The notes beneath the pieces are model-generated. The model did not search any database. It was given only the letters and a program-made list of their open reading frames with translations, and had not been told where the DNA came from. A stretch of 64,000 nucleotides of DNA from Elephas maximus indicus (lineage: Eukaryota; Chordata; Mammalia; Proboscidea; Elephantidae), in the NCBI RefSeq assembly GCF_024166365.1, contig NC_064826.1, positions 63,815,001-63,879,000 of the forward strand. The letters are read 5' to 3'. This document shows positions 13,017 to 24,028 of the stretch, piece after piece. Each line of letters opens with the position of its first letter. The stretch's first letter is position 1. The translations under genes and the position numbers were made by a program.

Positions 13017-13349
13017 TTTATTTCTTCATTAAAATAGATTGGCAGAGGCTTGAGGCATTAGATCAGTTGTATCAAAATGATCTACTTCCTATCCATGCTG
13101 GACAGAGTGTAAACATAAGTGGAATTGAGTTCAAGATTTCCTAAGCACTTTGGCTTCCGGGGGATTAAAAGGCAGGAAATACCAAATCCAGCTCCCATGG
13201 AGTGTAGAAACATCCAGAATCCCCAAAGGCTATATATCACTCATCCTACAACCATTATATACTCAAGATCCTTCTGCTATAATTGTTCTCAAACATGGAA
13301 AATGGTCATAAATGCAGGCATATTCAGCCAAAAAAAGGCTTGACAACCT

Positions 13350-14960
13350 ACATTAAAAAAAAAAAAAATTATGTCTCATGGTCTGTAATGTCACTGCTTC
13401 CTCCTTTCTCCCCCCTTTTAAATTCCATTTATTTGTTGGAGAAACCAGGACATTTGTCCTGTAGAGTTGCCAACATTATGGATTTGGCTGATTACATCCT
13501 CTAGTACTTCCTTGAGTTTCTTCTAACTTGCTCCTTCATCCCAAATGTCCTTATAATTTGGCAATACATTAGTGAGATTTAGAGGCTTGACTACGTTTCT
13601 TCTTCTTCTTCTTTTTTTTTTTTTTTTGGCAAGAACACTTCATGGGTAGAGTTGTACACTTCTTATTGCCTCACATTAGGAATCAATGTCTATTGTCACC
13701 CTTTTAATGATGTTAAAATTATCAGTGAGTTCAGGTTCCTCCATGATAGTGTTGCCCATCGACCTTTCACACATGCTTTGAGCATCCACTGATGGCCATT
13801 AGCATGCTTTCAGCAGAGGTATTTTCTAACATTTTATTTTAATGTACATAGTAGCTGGAATCTTTGTATGAATAATTTTCTCTCATACACTATTTTGTTT
13901 CCCTATGGTACAATTATTAAAGAGTATAGGATAAGTGCTTCCTTCTTTCTGTTTATTCATCAAGTTTTCGAAGTAATGAGATCATTCTCTAACAACCTTC
14001 AAAAATGACCAAGGTTTGTGTGTATGTGTCTATGTATAATTATGAACTCATATATTTTTATATATTTGATGATTTGGGTCACTGATTTGATGCACACATT
14101 GTCTCATTTTAGGTTAGTTGGAGACCCTTAGCATTCATCTTCTATGGTTTTTTTTTTTTTTTAGACATGATTTATTAGTCTTTGATAGATTCCTTGCTTT
14201 CTGGAATAAAATGACCTAGGCTCATCTTATATATTTTCTGCCTGAGACCTGGATTCAGAGATTTCTCCTAGGGGCCCTGCTTCCTTTTAGTGAGAAAGAA
14301 TATTTAGAAACTACAGCCTAGATATAAAGTATACTTACTTCTGCTGGGTTGTCATTGCTCCAAGGATTTTTAAACGGAAGGATGAGACACACATACTTTT
14401 GATTATGAGTTCATACTAATATTTCTAGTGTAAACATATTTTCTTATAGACTGTATAGTGTCATATAGTATCCGTATTATGATAGACTCAAAATGACTAT
14501 ATAATTAACACTGACACATTTTCAGATTTGTTCAGATTTTTTTTGATCTTAGATTATATCATCCAGAAGACATGTAGTTAAAATACCAGTTTTGAAATAA
14601 TCAAACATAATTGCCTTCTGTGTTTAGCTATGCCACTATTTAATATTGGTTTGGTTGCAAGTGCTTTTTTAAAATATCCTGGGCATCAGGTAATACTCAT
14701 ATATAGATATTTTCCTGATTTCTCATTCATAATTTCTTCAACCAATGCCCTATTGATGAACATCTAGTTTGTTTTCATTCTTAAGCTATTCCAAATTCCA
14801 CATCAATGCATGTCCTCAGGCATATATCACTTGTATTTTTGTCAAAATAACTCTGGGAAGGATTCTTAAAAGAGGGATTGCTGGAGCAAAGGGAAAATAC
14901 TTTGACAGACGGGTATACTTCTAAACATGGTAATTTTGCCAAGAAAATGTAGGCATTAAA
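13350..14960. mobile_element. Ancient L1M-like LINE remnant
   Basis: Long AT-rich stretch with phrases I recognise from old mammalian L1 copies (near 13440 GAAACCAGGACATTTGTCC, near 13630 AACACTTCATGGGTAG, near 14205 AATGACCTAGGCTCATCTT, and the lightly diverged GGATTGCTGGAGCAAAGGG near 14874). No coding capacity is left. The subfamily is unknown. Confidence 0.5.
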
Positions 14961-15091
14961 AAAGAAATTATCACAGAGAAAGAAAACAAACTATTCCACT
15001 GGAATGAAAATATTTATTAAGAGTAATTTATTGGTGGAATTTAAATTCTTAAATCCATGCATGGTTTCTGGTGCAATGTAAATCAACACCT

Positions 15092-15272
15092 TAAACCCAC
15101 TGTAGTCAAGTCGAATCCAACTCAGAGTGGCCCCATAGGGTTTCAAAGGTTATAAATTTCTACAGAAGCCGACTGCTACATCTTTTTCTAGAGGAGCTGC
15201 TGGTGGTTTCAAACTGCTGACCTTTCCGTTAGCAGTCAGGAACTTAAACCACTTTGCCATTAGGGCTCCTCA
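15092..15272 (-). mobile_element. AfroSINE (intermediate subtype)
   Basis: Antisense, with the extra middle block (CAGAAGCCGACTGCTACATC) and the head ending in GCCATTAGGGCTCCTC. Confidence 0.85.
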
Positions 15273-15359
15273 GTAAACACCTTAGACAGTACAAAATATT
15301 TAACGTTAGTGGTCTCTAATCCATTACGTCTTAGCAAACAACAGGAAAAAATTTAAAAA

Positions 15360-15440
15360 ACATCTATCTATATGTATACACAAACGTATATGAGTAAGTA
15401 TATAGAGGCAGATAGTAGCCAGATAGATAGATACAGATAG
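15360..15440. repeat. TA/GATA-rich simple sequence
   Basis: Alternating TATA and GATA units. Confidence 0.6.
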
Positions 15441-15559
15441 TCATTTTTTTTTTCCAGAGGAGAACATTACTAATTTTAATAAATTTACTAAATTTAGCTT
15501 TTTAGTTCAATCAAGAAAATTACTGTATTATCTTTTAAATAAATTCCCTTATTCTTGAC

Positions 15560-15716
15560 GGAAACCCTGGTGGCATAGTGGTTAAGTGCTATGGCTGCTA
15601 ACCAAAGGGTCAGCAGTTAGAATCTGCCAGGCGCTCCTTGGGAACTCTATGGGGCAGTTCTACTCTGTCCTATAGGGTCTCTGTGAGTCAGAATCGACTG
15701 ATTTGGGTTTTTGGTT
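15560..15716 (+). mobile_element. AfroSINE (short subtype), young-looking
   Basis: Well-preserved head (AACCCTGGTGGCATAGTGG) and tail, with a perfect 11-bp target duplication TTATTCTTGAC at 15549-15559 and 15717-15727. It lies just beyond the likely TFPI2 3' end. Confidence 0.93.
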
Positions 15717-16216
15717 TTATTCTTGACACCACAACCTGGCCCAATACAAATGGGGGTGGTGTCTACATAATAGTACTTGGAATATTTTTTAAAGTGTTGG
15801 CAAACCTGCAACTTTTTCTCCCAGAACCTACAATATAATCCAACTTTAAATGCAAAATGAAGTGTATTTGCCACTCCTTTTTATGCCCACACATGTTAAA
15901 AGTACATGATTATCTTGCCTTATGCTATTTCAGTTGCTATTATCTTCTGAAATCAGGGACAGCAGCCCCAGGAACTGTGTAAGTCAACACATTTGCTTTT
16001 ATTTATTTATTTATTTTTTTAAGCACTACAAAATTTTAATCCCATTAAAAAAAAAAAAAAAAGCTGAACCATAACCTAAAAATGATACAGATTCACATTT
16101 GAACAGTTGCTAGTTATGTATGAAAAATACACAAATATAACACGTAACTTGTATCAATAAAAACTGGTGAATATTAAAAAAAAAAAAAACCAAACTGGTG
16201 AATAAATCACAGCTGC

Positions 16217-16222
16217 TTTATT
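16217..16222 (-). promoter_or_regulatory. Possible TFPI2 polyadenylation signal
   Basis: AATAAA on the minus strand, about 80 nt past the TFPI2 stop. A run of overlapping AATAAA motifs also occurs on the minus strand at about 15997-16017, roughly 290 nt past the stop. Either could be used, and the sequence alone does not decide. Confidence 0.4.
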
Positions 16223-16301
16223 TCCTTGTGCTACCAGCTGGTTCCTCCGGTATCGCCACCAAGGCGCTCAACATGCACCAGATCACAGACGGGAACAAAG
16301 G

Positions 16302-16378
16302 TTAAAACTGCCTCTTCCGAATCTGTGGTCTTCTATTGGCAAACAGAGGTTTTTGAATCTTCTTCTTCTTCTTCAAGG
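16302..16378 (-). CDS. TFPI2: TFPI2 coding exon 5 (basic C-terminal tail)
   Basis: The acceptor is GACTTTAG|CC. The exon encodes a tail beginning [11 protein letters not shown] and ending RPQIRKRQF, with the TAA stop at 16304-16302. The human tail is also highly basic and ends IRKKQF. This exon is too short to be found as a stand-alone ORF. Confidence 0.92.
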
Positions 16379-19300
16379 CTAAAGTCAACAAAATAACAAT
16401 CAACACTGTACGTCTCCAGTCTGTAGGGTCACTATAAATCATCACTTCCAACATGCTTACCAGTTCACCTCATCTCATTTTTAATGAGTATAAAGTCGGG
16501 TAGACTCATTATACACTCAGCTAACAACATTCTACCTTTAAAACGCAAGGGTACAGCTTCTGTAGCTAGCCAGTGTAAGCATTTTTACAAAACTAAGGAG
16601 TTCCGAAGTGGTATTTATGTACGAGTAGTCTAGAAATGGCAAGGTGCTATTAGTGAAAAAATATAGTTTTGTTGGTGAATTGCTTATAAAGTTATTTGAA
16701 AATGGAATAAGAAAAAGCCCACTACCTTTTGTGCAAACTTGCTTGCAGTCCTGCATGCTCACAAAGTTATTGTCATTTCCTCCACAGCCAGTATAGGTGA
16801 AGGCCTCACAGATTTTGTGTCTTGGATTAAAATAATAGCGAGTCACATTGGCAGAGCACAGTCCCTCATCTTTTGGACTGTAGCAAAATGATGGACCTTT
16901 ACAAAAGAGAAAAATAAAATTACAAATTCTATAGTATAGAATTAGTAAAGTGTGATGATTATTGAAGTGAGTCAAGAAAAGCTAATCCCATAGAAGCCTC
17001 ATTCTGAAACCAAAATATCAAACTCAGTCATGTAAAAAATATGCCTCAAATTTCAGGGATGTTTATATGTTTTGGTAATTCTAAGTTTTTATAAACTGGA
17101 GGGAACTCTTTCTGAAGTGATGTCTTCGCATCATTTTGAATGTGAAAAGAAATTCAACCAGCAAACCAGAGAGGTTTAGGTAAAAATGAACTAAGACTCA
17201 AGAGGTATTATACGACATGCTTTGGTAAACTTTCTGCATTGGTAGTTTTATTTTAAAAGTTTTTAATCAGCATTCCTTCCTTTACGACTCAAGAATGAAC
17301 AAAAACCAAACCAGTTCCAACTCATGGCAACCCTATGTGTGAAGAGTAGAAGTGCTCCACAGGGTTATCAAGGCTGTGACCTTTCCACAGCTCATCTTTC
17401 GGTTAGTAGTCAAGCTCTTGACCACTTGCACCACCCACGACTCTTATCCCATTAACCCATTGCCACTGAGTCCATTCCGACTCACACTGACCCTGTAGAC
17501 CAGAGTAGAACTGCCCCATGGTGTTTCCAAGGCTGTAAATCTTTATGGAAGCGGACTGCCATATCTTTCTCCCACAGAGCAACTGGTGGGTTCGAGCCAC
17601 TGACCTTTCAGTGAGCAATCGAGTTCTTTAACCACTATGTCACCCCAAGCAGCTACTGGAACATTTACAACTACACAAACAATTTAAAAAAACACCAGCA
17701 ATCATCATCTCTCCATTAATTCAAGATTTTGCATATTCAGCACAGTATAGCTAGAGAGTTTTATCAAAGTCTCTGCCAAAGAGAGTTTTTTCTGTGTTTT
17801 TAAATTTATCTATATATCTCTGCTGCTTATGTGGAAAAATGTCTGAATTATCTCTCTCCAAAAACATCAAGTACTGCCCAAGTAACCCACTGTTTCAAGG
17901 CTTGCAATGGGGGAAAAAGGGTAGGAAGGGAATGAGAAGAAGAGAAAAGAGAGATGTGTTTGTGCTGCAATTTGACATTACTAAAGGATACAGGAATCCA
18001 ACCAAAAGCTTTAGAAAGAAATTATCCAAGTTTTCACCATCTCAAAACCCATTGCCATCAAGTTGATTCTGACTCATAGCACCATCTCAAGTCTCTCTCT
18101 ATATATATTCCACTACCTCATATTTACAATTGACATCATACAAACCTGAGGTCATAAAGTCATGGCATTCATTAATGAACACACATTTTTATGTGGAAAT
18201 TGAGTAGATGAGAAATAGTTCAAAAGAAACAACACCAAAGCAGCAGCAAAAAATTGAATCATGGCTTTGTCACCCTCCACCTCTAAGAGCTTGGTCAGTC
18301 ATTAATGTCTCCCAGCTTGTATCCTCATGTGAAAACAAGGATAATACTTCCTCACAGGGCAGTAGGTGAAGACTGATATAGAATTATAACTCCACATCAA
18401 ATTATTGATTTTTCACCCAAAAGTTTTACTAAAGAAATTTAATACAAACATTATAAAAATAATACTTACTTCTCTTTGGTGCACAGAATTCCGTACAAGT
18501 AGCTTCATCCGGGAACCGGTTCTCATTGCTTTGACACCCACCAGATGTGAATTTTTCACATGCCATGGAACTTAAGTTGAAGAAATACTCTTCTCTGGAC
18601 CCTTTACACTGTTTCTCACTGACTTCCAACCGGCAAATTTTGGGAACTTCTAGGAAAGGGAGGAGAATAAAACAATGTTAGTCAAAAATTAGTCTTACTA
18701 TAACTCTCAAAACTGAACTGTATTTTCAGAAACACCTGGGGGAAAAAAAATATATTTAGTGCCAGGATAGTAAATCCCCAAATACTGCCATTAATCCAGT
18801 GACTTAGCTTTTTCTAACAGAGTGTACTCAGACCTGATTCAGCTGTGAAATATCTTTCAAGTTCAAATGGAAAGACTCTTTTCTCTCAGGATGTTCTCTG
18901 TTTTTGCACATGAAGTTAACCAAAGCTTATTCACATCAATACGCATTTTCCCCTGGCTCAGTTCCTTGAAAAACTAAGACCCAAGTTCTGTTACAAGTCT
19001 TCACTGATATAATAAAAATAAAATACAAAAGCAACAAAAAACAGTATCATGAGAATCTCCACTGTATCCCTAAACTAACTCAAAACAGGTTTGGTTTCCA
19101 GGGCAAAAAGGGTAAGTTTATAATGAACTATGAACTAAATCAAAGTTTAATAATAAAACCCACCAGGAAGTATCTCAGGCTGATAGATGACTCACAGTAG
19201 GAAATGATGGTCTCAAGGAAGAATAAAAACCATAGCTTTTGAACTAATGATAAATACAGAGAAGCACTTACCTTGCACTTACATTATACCTTTGCATATT

Positions 19301-20307
19301 TTGTGCCTTATACTGAAATAACAAATCTTTCCCTGAGTTCACACTGGCATTGAATTATGACAAATGTCACTCAGGCAAGAGGAAGTATGTAAGTGGTTGT
19401 AAAGTTGTGATTACTTTTAGGAAACTCAATACCACTGAGGTTTACCTTAACACTTGAGAAAAACCAAAACCAAACCAAACCCAGTGCCGTCGAGTTGATT
19501 CCGACTCATAGCGACCCTACAGGACAGAGTAGAACTACCCGGTACAGTTTCCAAGGAGCGCTTGGAGGATTCGAACTGCCGGCCCTTTGGTTAGCAGCCG
19601 TAGCACTTAGCCACTACGCCACCAGGGAGAAAATTCGGGCTAAAACTTACTTGTAGAAACTAGGATCTGGAACATTAGCTGAGTTACTACAAGCCCCTCT
19701 GTGCAAGGCACGACGCAGGAGTTGCCAGTGTGCATGCGGGCTATCACTTACTCTCTATCCTCCAGCAAGCTTCATCACAGGCCGCCAGAGTTTCGAAATT
19801 GTTGGCGTTGCCCTCGCAGCCCCCATACATGAACTGGTGGCAGCTCTGCGTGTACCTGTCGTAGTAGTAACTGGGGATTCGGGCTCGACAGGGCCCTTCA
19901 TCCGGGGGCAGCAGGCAAATCTCCGCATTATTGCCTACAAGTGGGTCAGAGGAGAGCAAAAGAGAGGGAAGGAGGTCAGACACACTTCCTGGGAAGGAGA
20001 GACATCGAGGGAAGTTCTGTCCCAGCCGCCTCCGAGAGAGAAAGTGCAAACTTGGGAGCAAGTCACCCTTTCCCACGGCTCCGCAGGGTGCGCGGCAGGA
20101 GCCTGGAGAAAAAGGGGCCAAAAGCGCGGGCGCAAGGGGTGCATTGGTCCGCAGCGCATTCCCCGCCTGGCCGGGAGGAAGCCACATGGAAATAGGGGCT
20201 TCTCGACGGGGCTAGATACCTGCCGGTGCCTGGGCAGCACCCCTCAGCGCAGTCCCCAGCAGGAGCAGCGGCAGAATCAGCAGCCCCATCGGGCCAGCAG
20301 GCTCCAT
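16302..20307 (-). CDS. TFPI2: Tissue factor pathway inhibitor 2, spliced gene with 5 coding exons
   Basis: This is a secreted, matrix-associated inhibitor of serine proteases such as plasmin, trypsin and factor VIIa-tissue factor. The five coding exons are 20307-20220, 19934-19752, 18649-18470, 16896-16726 and 16378-16302. Joined they give 699 nt, or 232 residues plus stop; human has 235. All introns are GT-AG and phase 1, so each middle exon carries one Kunitz domain as a symmetrical module. The order is signal peptide (about residues 1-25), Kunitz 1, Kunitz 2, Kunitz 3, then a lysine/arginine-rich tail ending RKRQF, a heparin/matrix-binding type of end. Each Kunitz domain keeps six cysteines. 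The NLS (Kunitz 2) and NVT (Kunitz 3) sequons match known N-glycosylation positions. The gene lies head-to-head with GNGT1, as in other mammals. Unusual reactive-site residues are described under findings. The identification is firm; the start rests on the first ATG before a good signal peptide. Confidence 0.96.
16726..16896 (-). CDS. TFPI2: TFPI2 coding exon 4 (Kunitz domain 3)
   Basis: The acceptor is GTAAAG|GT and the donor is AAAAG|GTAGTG. The exon encodes [22 protein letters not shown] and on to CKQVCTK. P1 is Ser (LC-S-AN), as in human, so this domain is not expected to be a strong inhibitor of trypsin-like proteases. The NVT sequon is kept. Open reading continues past both splice sites, but the flanks do not resemble the protein. 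Confidence 0.94.
17301..17443 (-). mobile_element. AfroSINE, internally shortened, in TFPI2 intron 3
   Basis: Antisense tail (CCAACTCATGGCAACCCTAT) and head (TTGCACCACCCACGACTC); part of the middle is missing. Confidence 0.78.
17452..17647 (-). mobile_element. AfroSINE (intermediate subtype) in TFPI2 intron 3
   Basis: Antisense copy directly beside the previous one, with the GCGGACTGCCATATCTTTCT middle block. Confidence 0.87.
18046..18083 (-). mobile_element. AfroSINE 3' stub in TFPI2 intron 3
   Basis: Only the tail (CCATTGCCATCAAGTTGATT then CTGACTCATAGC) is present, about 35 bp. Confidence 0.7.
18470..18649 (-). CDS. TFPI2: TFPI2 coding exon 3 (Kunitz domain 2)
   Basis: The acceptor is CCTAG|AA and the donor is AGAGAA|GTAAGT. 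Spacing between the six cysteines is 8, 15, 7, 12 and 3 residues, the canonical BPTI spacing. The P1 residue is Lys ([11 protein letters not shown]). The human domain, from memory, has Glu at P1 and extra residues before cysteine 2 and between cysteines 4 and 5. The NLSS glycosylation sequon is present. Confidence 0.95.
19459..19628 (-). mobile_element. AfroSINE (short subtype) in TFPI2 intron 2
   Basis: Close to the family consensus (CAGTGCCGTCGAGTTGATTC, GACCCTACAGGACAGAGTAG, head CACTACGCCACCAGGG), so relatively young. Confidence 0.92.
19752..19934 (-). CDS. TFPI2: TFPI2 coding exon 2 (Kunitz domain 1)
   Basis: The acceptor is TTGTAG|GC and the donor is AGAGA|GTAAGT. The exon starts [15 protein letters not shown] and ends at CWRIE. 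The reactive loop reads GPC-R-A-R-I-P-S, so P1 is Arg, as in human, but P2' is Arg where human has Leu. The [10 protein letters not shown] and [11 protein letters not shown] blocks of the Kunitz fold are intact. This is the domain that carries most of the inhibitory activity in human TFPI-2. Confidence 0.95.
20220..20307 (-). CDS. TFPI2: TFPI2 coding exon 1 (signal peptide)
   Basis: The ATG is at 20307-20305. The exon encodes [18 protein letters not shown] and then a small-residue stretch, a typical n-region plus leucine-rich h-region of a secretory signal. It ends at a CAG|GTATC donor (GT at 20219-20218) after the first base of a Gly codon. The second in-frame Met (residue 7) would still leave a hydrophobic core, but the first ATG matches the human start (MDPARPLGL). 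Confidence 0.92.
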
Positions 20308-20660
20308 GGTGCCGACGTCCGACTGGCCCGCAGGGCAAGGTGTCCCGAGAATGCTCCGGCCAGGAGGAGGGGCACAGCGTCCAGCCCCGAGGCGAACTGG
20401 GTGCTGGCGTCCTGGGCGCTCCCTTTATGTGCGGTGAGCGTCCTCCCGACCCCCGACGGGGCGGAGCGCGCTTCTACGCAGTCCCTGGCAAAAGGCTGAT
20501 TCATGCCTGGCCGGCTGTGACCCCGCCGCCGGGGAGCTGGAAAGTGTGTGCGGGGGGAGAAGAATTTCCCACCAAGTTGAACTTGCTTCTCAAACTTTCT
20601 CCGGTGGTGGGGCGGGGAGGACCAAATGGTGCGTTTGTGTCAGCGATGGGAAATCCACAA
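20308..20660 (-). promoter_or_regulatory. TFPI2 promoter region and CpG island
   Basis: DNA from about 19990 to 20660 is rich in G, C and CpG, in contrast to the AT-rich surroundings, and spans exon 1, intron 1 and the upstream flank. On the minus strand a TATA-like CATAAAG lies at 20429-20423, about 115 bp before the ATG. GC boxes (GGGGCGG type, read on the plus strand) lie near 20457 and 20604. An AP-1-like TGATTCA lies at 20497-20503. AP-1, Sp1 and Egr-1 control is reported for the human promoter; use of these particular sites is inference. Confidence 0.6.
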
Positions 20661-20851
20661 GCCAGAGGGAAATGAGCTGGGGGGTGATTGCACAGCCTTC
20701 CAACTTGTAGCATCACCTTCAAAGCTTGAGACCACGTCTTGAAAGCCCGAAGTCCACGAATTTGAAGAACCAAGAGAGTATTAAATTCATGGGCTCATGA
20801 CAGTAGAGCCTTTGGAGTATATTAGAAATTTAAATATATGTGATTATCTAT

Positions 20852-20990
20852 AACCTGGTGGCGTAGTAGTTAAGAGCTACAGCTCAGCAGTTCGAATCCA
20901 CCAGGCACTATTTGGAAACCCTATGGGGCAGTTCTACTCTGTCCTATGGGTCGCTGTGAGTCGGAATCGACTCGAGGGCAACTGGTATAT
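20852..20990 (+). mobile_element. AfroSINE (short subtype) upstream of TFPI2
   Basis: The head CCTGGTGGCGTAGTAGTTAA and tail GAGTCGGAATCGACTCGAGG are well kept. A short part of the head (the TGCTAACC segment) is deleted. Confidence 0.9.
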
Positions 20991-22722
20991 GTGTGTGTAT
21001 ATATACCCACGCTCCAGTTCAGCATTTTCAGGTGAATAAATTATTTCTTCCTTTCTTGAGGACACCAGTGGGAGCTTACAGGATTCTTCCAAGTTTCTGG
21101 GACTTCCTAAAAAGTACAGGACACCCATTCACGGTGGGTTAATATTCTGGGATATTTTTCACACTATACCCTTTGTGCTAGTTTACGATCATCCTGATAA
21201 CAGTCGTAGAGTCATATTCATAGAAAAACTAGCCTAGCCTGGAAATAGTGTACTCAGCGTACTCTGTCAGCTTCGCTGACCACACATCTGTGATTAAGAA
21301 TGCAGCCAGTGGTTTGAGGGTAAAGGTTTAACAACCAGCTCACCAAAAGGAAAGAGAAGAGCCCTATCTGAATAATAATAATAATAAAACGATAGTTTTC
21401 TGATTTCTGTGGAGTAAATACTCCCACCATGGCTGATTTCAAGCTACTAGGGAGGCATCACTGAATGCAGAATTGGAAAGAAATGTGTCCTGCCAGGTCT
21501 CCAGAGTCAGTGCGAGCTGCTCCAATATGCGAGACAGCCAGCCAGTTTTGAGAAGTCACATTCATAGGAGAATCAGAAGAGACTCTTCCCAGTTCCTTCC
21601 CAAAATATTATTAGGGGAGGAACATTTTACCGTTTACCAAAATCATGTACAGAAGAAAAGTTAAATTCGAACTTCTCTGTTCTTCTGAATATGATTGAGT
21701 ATATCTCTAAATTGGACTAAAATAAAATCCAAACACTCGTGATAAGTTAGAACTGACATTCAGCCTTGACTTTTGCTGCATCTGTTCTTTGTACTCAGCT
21801 ATTGGCCTTTTTTTTTTTTTTTTTTTAAATCATTCTTTGGTTCCTATATAAAGAGGAACCTTTTCAATATGGGCAGGTATTTTGGGAAATAGCATGAAAA
21901 ATAATAATAGAAAAACAGACCTGGTAGAAAAGACGCAGGTTTTATTTTTTATTCATTCGGACAAATTACCTAAAATCCAAGCCTCAGTTTCCTTATCTGT
22001 AAAATGGGGACTATTACTACCTCCCAAGTATGTTATGAGAATTACATAGGAAGTGTCTGGATATCGAAAGATTTGTGTTTCCGCCTCCTCACACACCTGC
22101 ACAGACCTATCCAGATCATCCCATATTCCACAGCCCAGTTTGGGCCTGACACGAAATGGAACATCAACCATAATCAGGAAGCTGAGCAACAAGAACCTCT
22201 GACCTTATTTCCAACAGCTTTGCTTGTTAGCTGAGCTCAAAGGCCGTCTCTCTGCCTAGGAAGGTGTCACAGCAATCAGACATCACTTTGTGATGGCTTT
22301 TTCTGGGGGCATCGAACTTCAGGGCTGGCAACCAGAGTAAAATACTCAATCCACTCAGGCAAGCTTTGTAATGAATTGAGTGGGAGTAGGAGGGGGGCAG
22401 AAATAGGCTTCTCATTCTTCTGTGGCTACAGGCAGAGATCAGTGGCCAGTGAGGAACTCTGTAAAGTTAGTTTTCTTTCCTTTCTATGCCAAATAGGCAT
22501 ATACATCTTTAACACTTTTATGACCACAGAGCAGGAACAAGGAAGAAGAGGTAAAGAGAATTGAACAAGTTGGGTAGTTAGAAGTTTGAGATGGTCCAGC
22601 AAAGAGATCAGAAAGGGAATTGTTCCTCTTAATTGTGAAATACTTGAGGGTTTTATATCCACGAAGAAGATATCTTCCAAATAAGGGGAATCTCTATTTT
22701 CTGGGGACTACTTTGACATTAA
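20991..22722. other. Intergenic DNA with one MIR-like piece
   Basis: No gene seen. A MIR-type 3' core with CCTCAGTTTCCTTATCTGTA lies at about 21955-22060 on the plus strand. Short (AAT)n at about 21373. Confidence 0.5.
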
Positions 22723-22918
22723 GAAGCCCTAGTGGCACAGCAGTTAAGTACTTGGATGCTAATGGGAAGGTTGGCAGTTCGAACCCAGCCACTCTGTGGG
22801 AGAAAGATGTGACAGTCTGCTCCTGTAAAGATTACAGCCTTGGGAATCCTATGGGGGTAGTTCTGTTCTGTCCTATAGAGTCACTATGAGTAGGAATCGA
22901 CTCAATGACAATGGTTAT
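22723..22918 (+). mobile_element. AfroSINE (intermediate subtype)
   Basis: AAGCCCTAGTGGCACAGCAG head, GGGAGAAAGATGTGACAGTC middle and GAGTAGGAATCGACTCAATG tail. Confidence 0.87.
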
Positions 22919-22925
22919 TTGATAT

Positions 22926-23122
22926 TGGAGTTCCTGGTTAAACGCTGTCGGCTGCTAACCAAAAGGTTGGAGGTTCGAATTTACCCAGAGGCACCTCAGC
23001 AGAAAGACCTAGGAATCTTCTTCCAAAAAATCAGCCATTGAAAACCCTATGGATGAGTCATGATTCTACTCTGACATACATGGGGTCATCGTGAGTCAAC
23101 GTCGACTCAATAGCAACTATGT
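22926..23122 (+). mobile_element. AfroSINE (long subtype)
   Basis: It follows the previous SINE after about 8 bp. It has the GTTCGAATTTACCCAGAGGC middle and the ACATGGGGTCATCGTGAGTC tail. Confidence 0.87.
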
Positions 23123-23469
23123 GTTTTGAATTACTTTGACGTGACTGAATTTACCCTTTGGGTCATCCGGAAGGAGCTAAGTGACCGGTACAATCTGCCT
23201 CCAGAGGCATGTTGTAGTGCTTCTACCTCCTTAAGCCAGTGTCTCGCCAAAAAGTCACCGCAGGCTGAGTAAAAGAATTGTCTTGTCCAAAGTCAACAGG
23301 AAGTGCAAGACTAGGAGGGAACTGGGCAAAACAGTCATCCACAGTGTCTTTTCATGTTACACTAAGTGACAACTATAAGTGGCTCTGGCTAAAAGACAGG
23401 GGCTCAAAATAGTTCAGAGTTATGTAAAATAAGGCATGGAATTCTTGTAATTTGAATGCTGAAAGGAAC

Positions 23470-23615
23470 TATAAATACCATTTGTTCCAGTATTTTTACT
23501 TTACAAAGGCATAAACTAAGACATAGAAAGATGAAATGGATGGGCATGTTTACTTACGATAGTTATTGGCAGAGCTGAGACTAGAACCCACAGTTCTTGA
23601 TTCTCAGTCCTGCAT
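23470..23615 (+). mobile_element. MIR SINE fragment
   Basis: Ancient MIR-like sequence, including GGCAGAGCTGAGACTAGAAC, a typical MIR core phrase. Confidence 0.55.
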
Positions 23616-24028
23616 ACTTTGCAATCTGTCCAAGCCTGGGTTCTTTTTACTGTTCAGAGCCCCTAGAGTAGAACACAGTGAATACAAGAATTAGAAGATG
23701 GCCACAGCTACAGTGAGTTCAGGAGCACCTATGCATGTGCCAGATCCCTGTCCTGGATCTTCTTCACAGCTCCCTCTGCCCCACGAAATTGGATACGAAG
23801 TTGACTTGGACCACATTAGCTCCTTGAGTTCACAAATCTTATATGGTACTCTTATCTCTTGAGCTTCCCACAGGCTTAGTGGGTGAATCTAAGAAAGGGA
23901 GAGAGGATGTCTGGCTGTGTGCGAATGACTAGAACGAATGGAGTCCAGCAATTTGGGGATATATATTACATGGCTTGGTCACTTAAGATGTTAAATTTAC
24001 ATCTCCTTGGCGAACTAAGCCCCAACAC

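Noticed and set aside
16538-16975. 145-codon minus frame taken as one gene
   Set aside because: Only 16726-16896 matches Kunitz domain 3; both ends are intron read-through past clear GT and AG splice sites.
19837-20499. 220-codon open frame on the plus strand across TFPI2 exons 1-2
   Set aside because: It lies antisense to real TFPI2 exons in GC- and CpG-rich DNA where stops are rare. It shows no recognisable domain and its composition reflects the GC bias.
20226-20675. 149-codon plus-strand open frame in the TFPI2 promoter
   Set aside because: Pro/Gly/Arg/Ala-rich translation typical of CpG-island DNA, with no motif and overlap with promoter elements.
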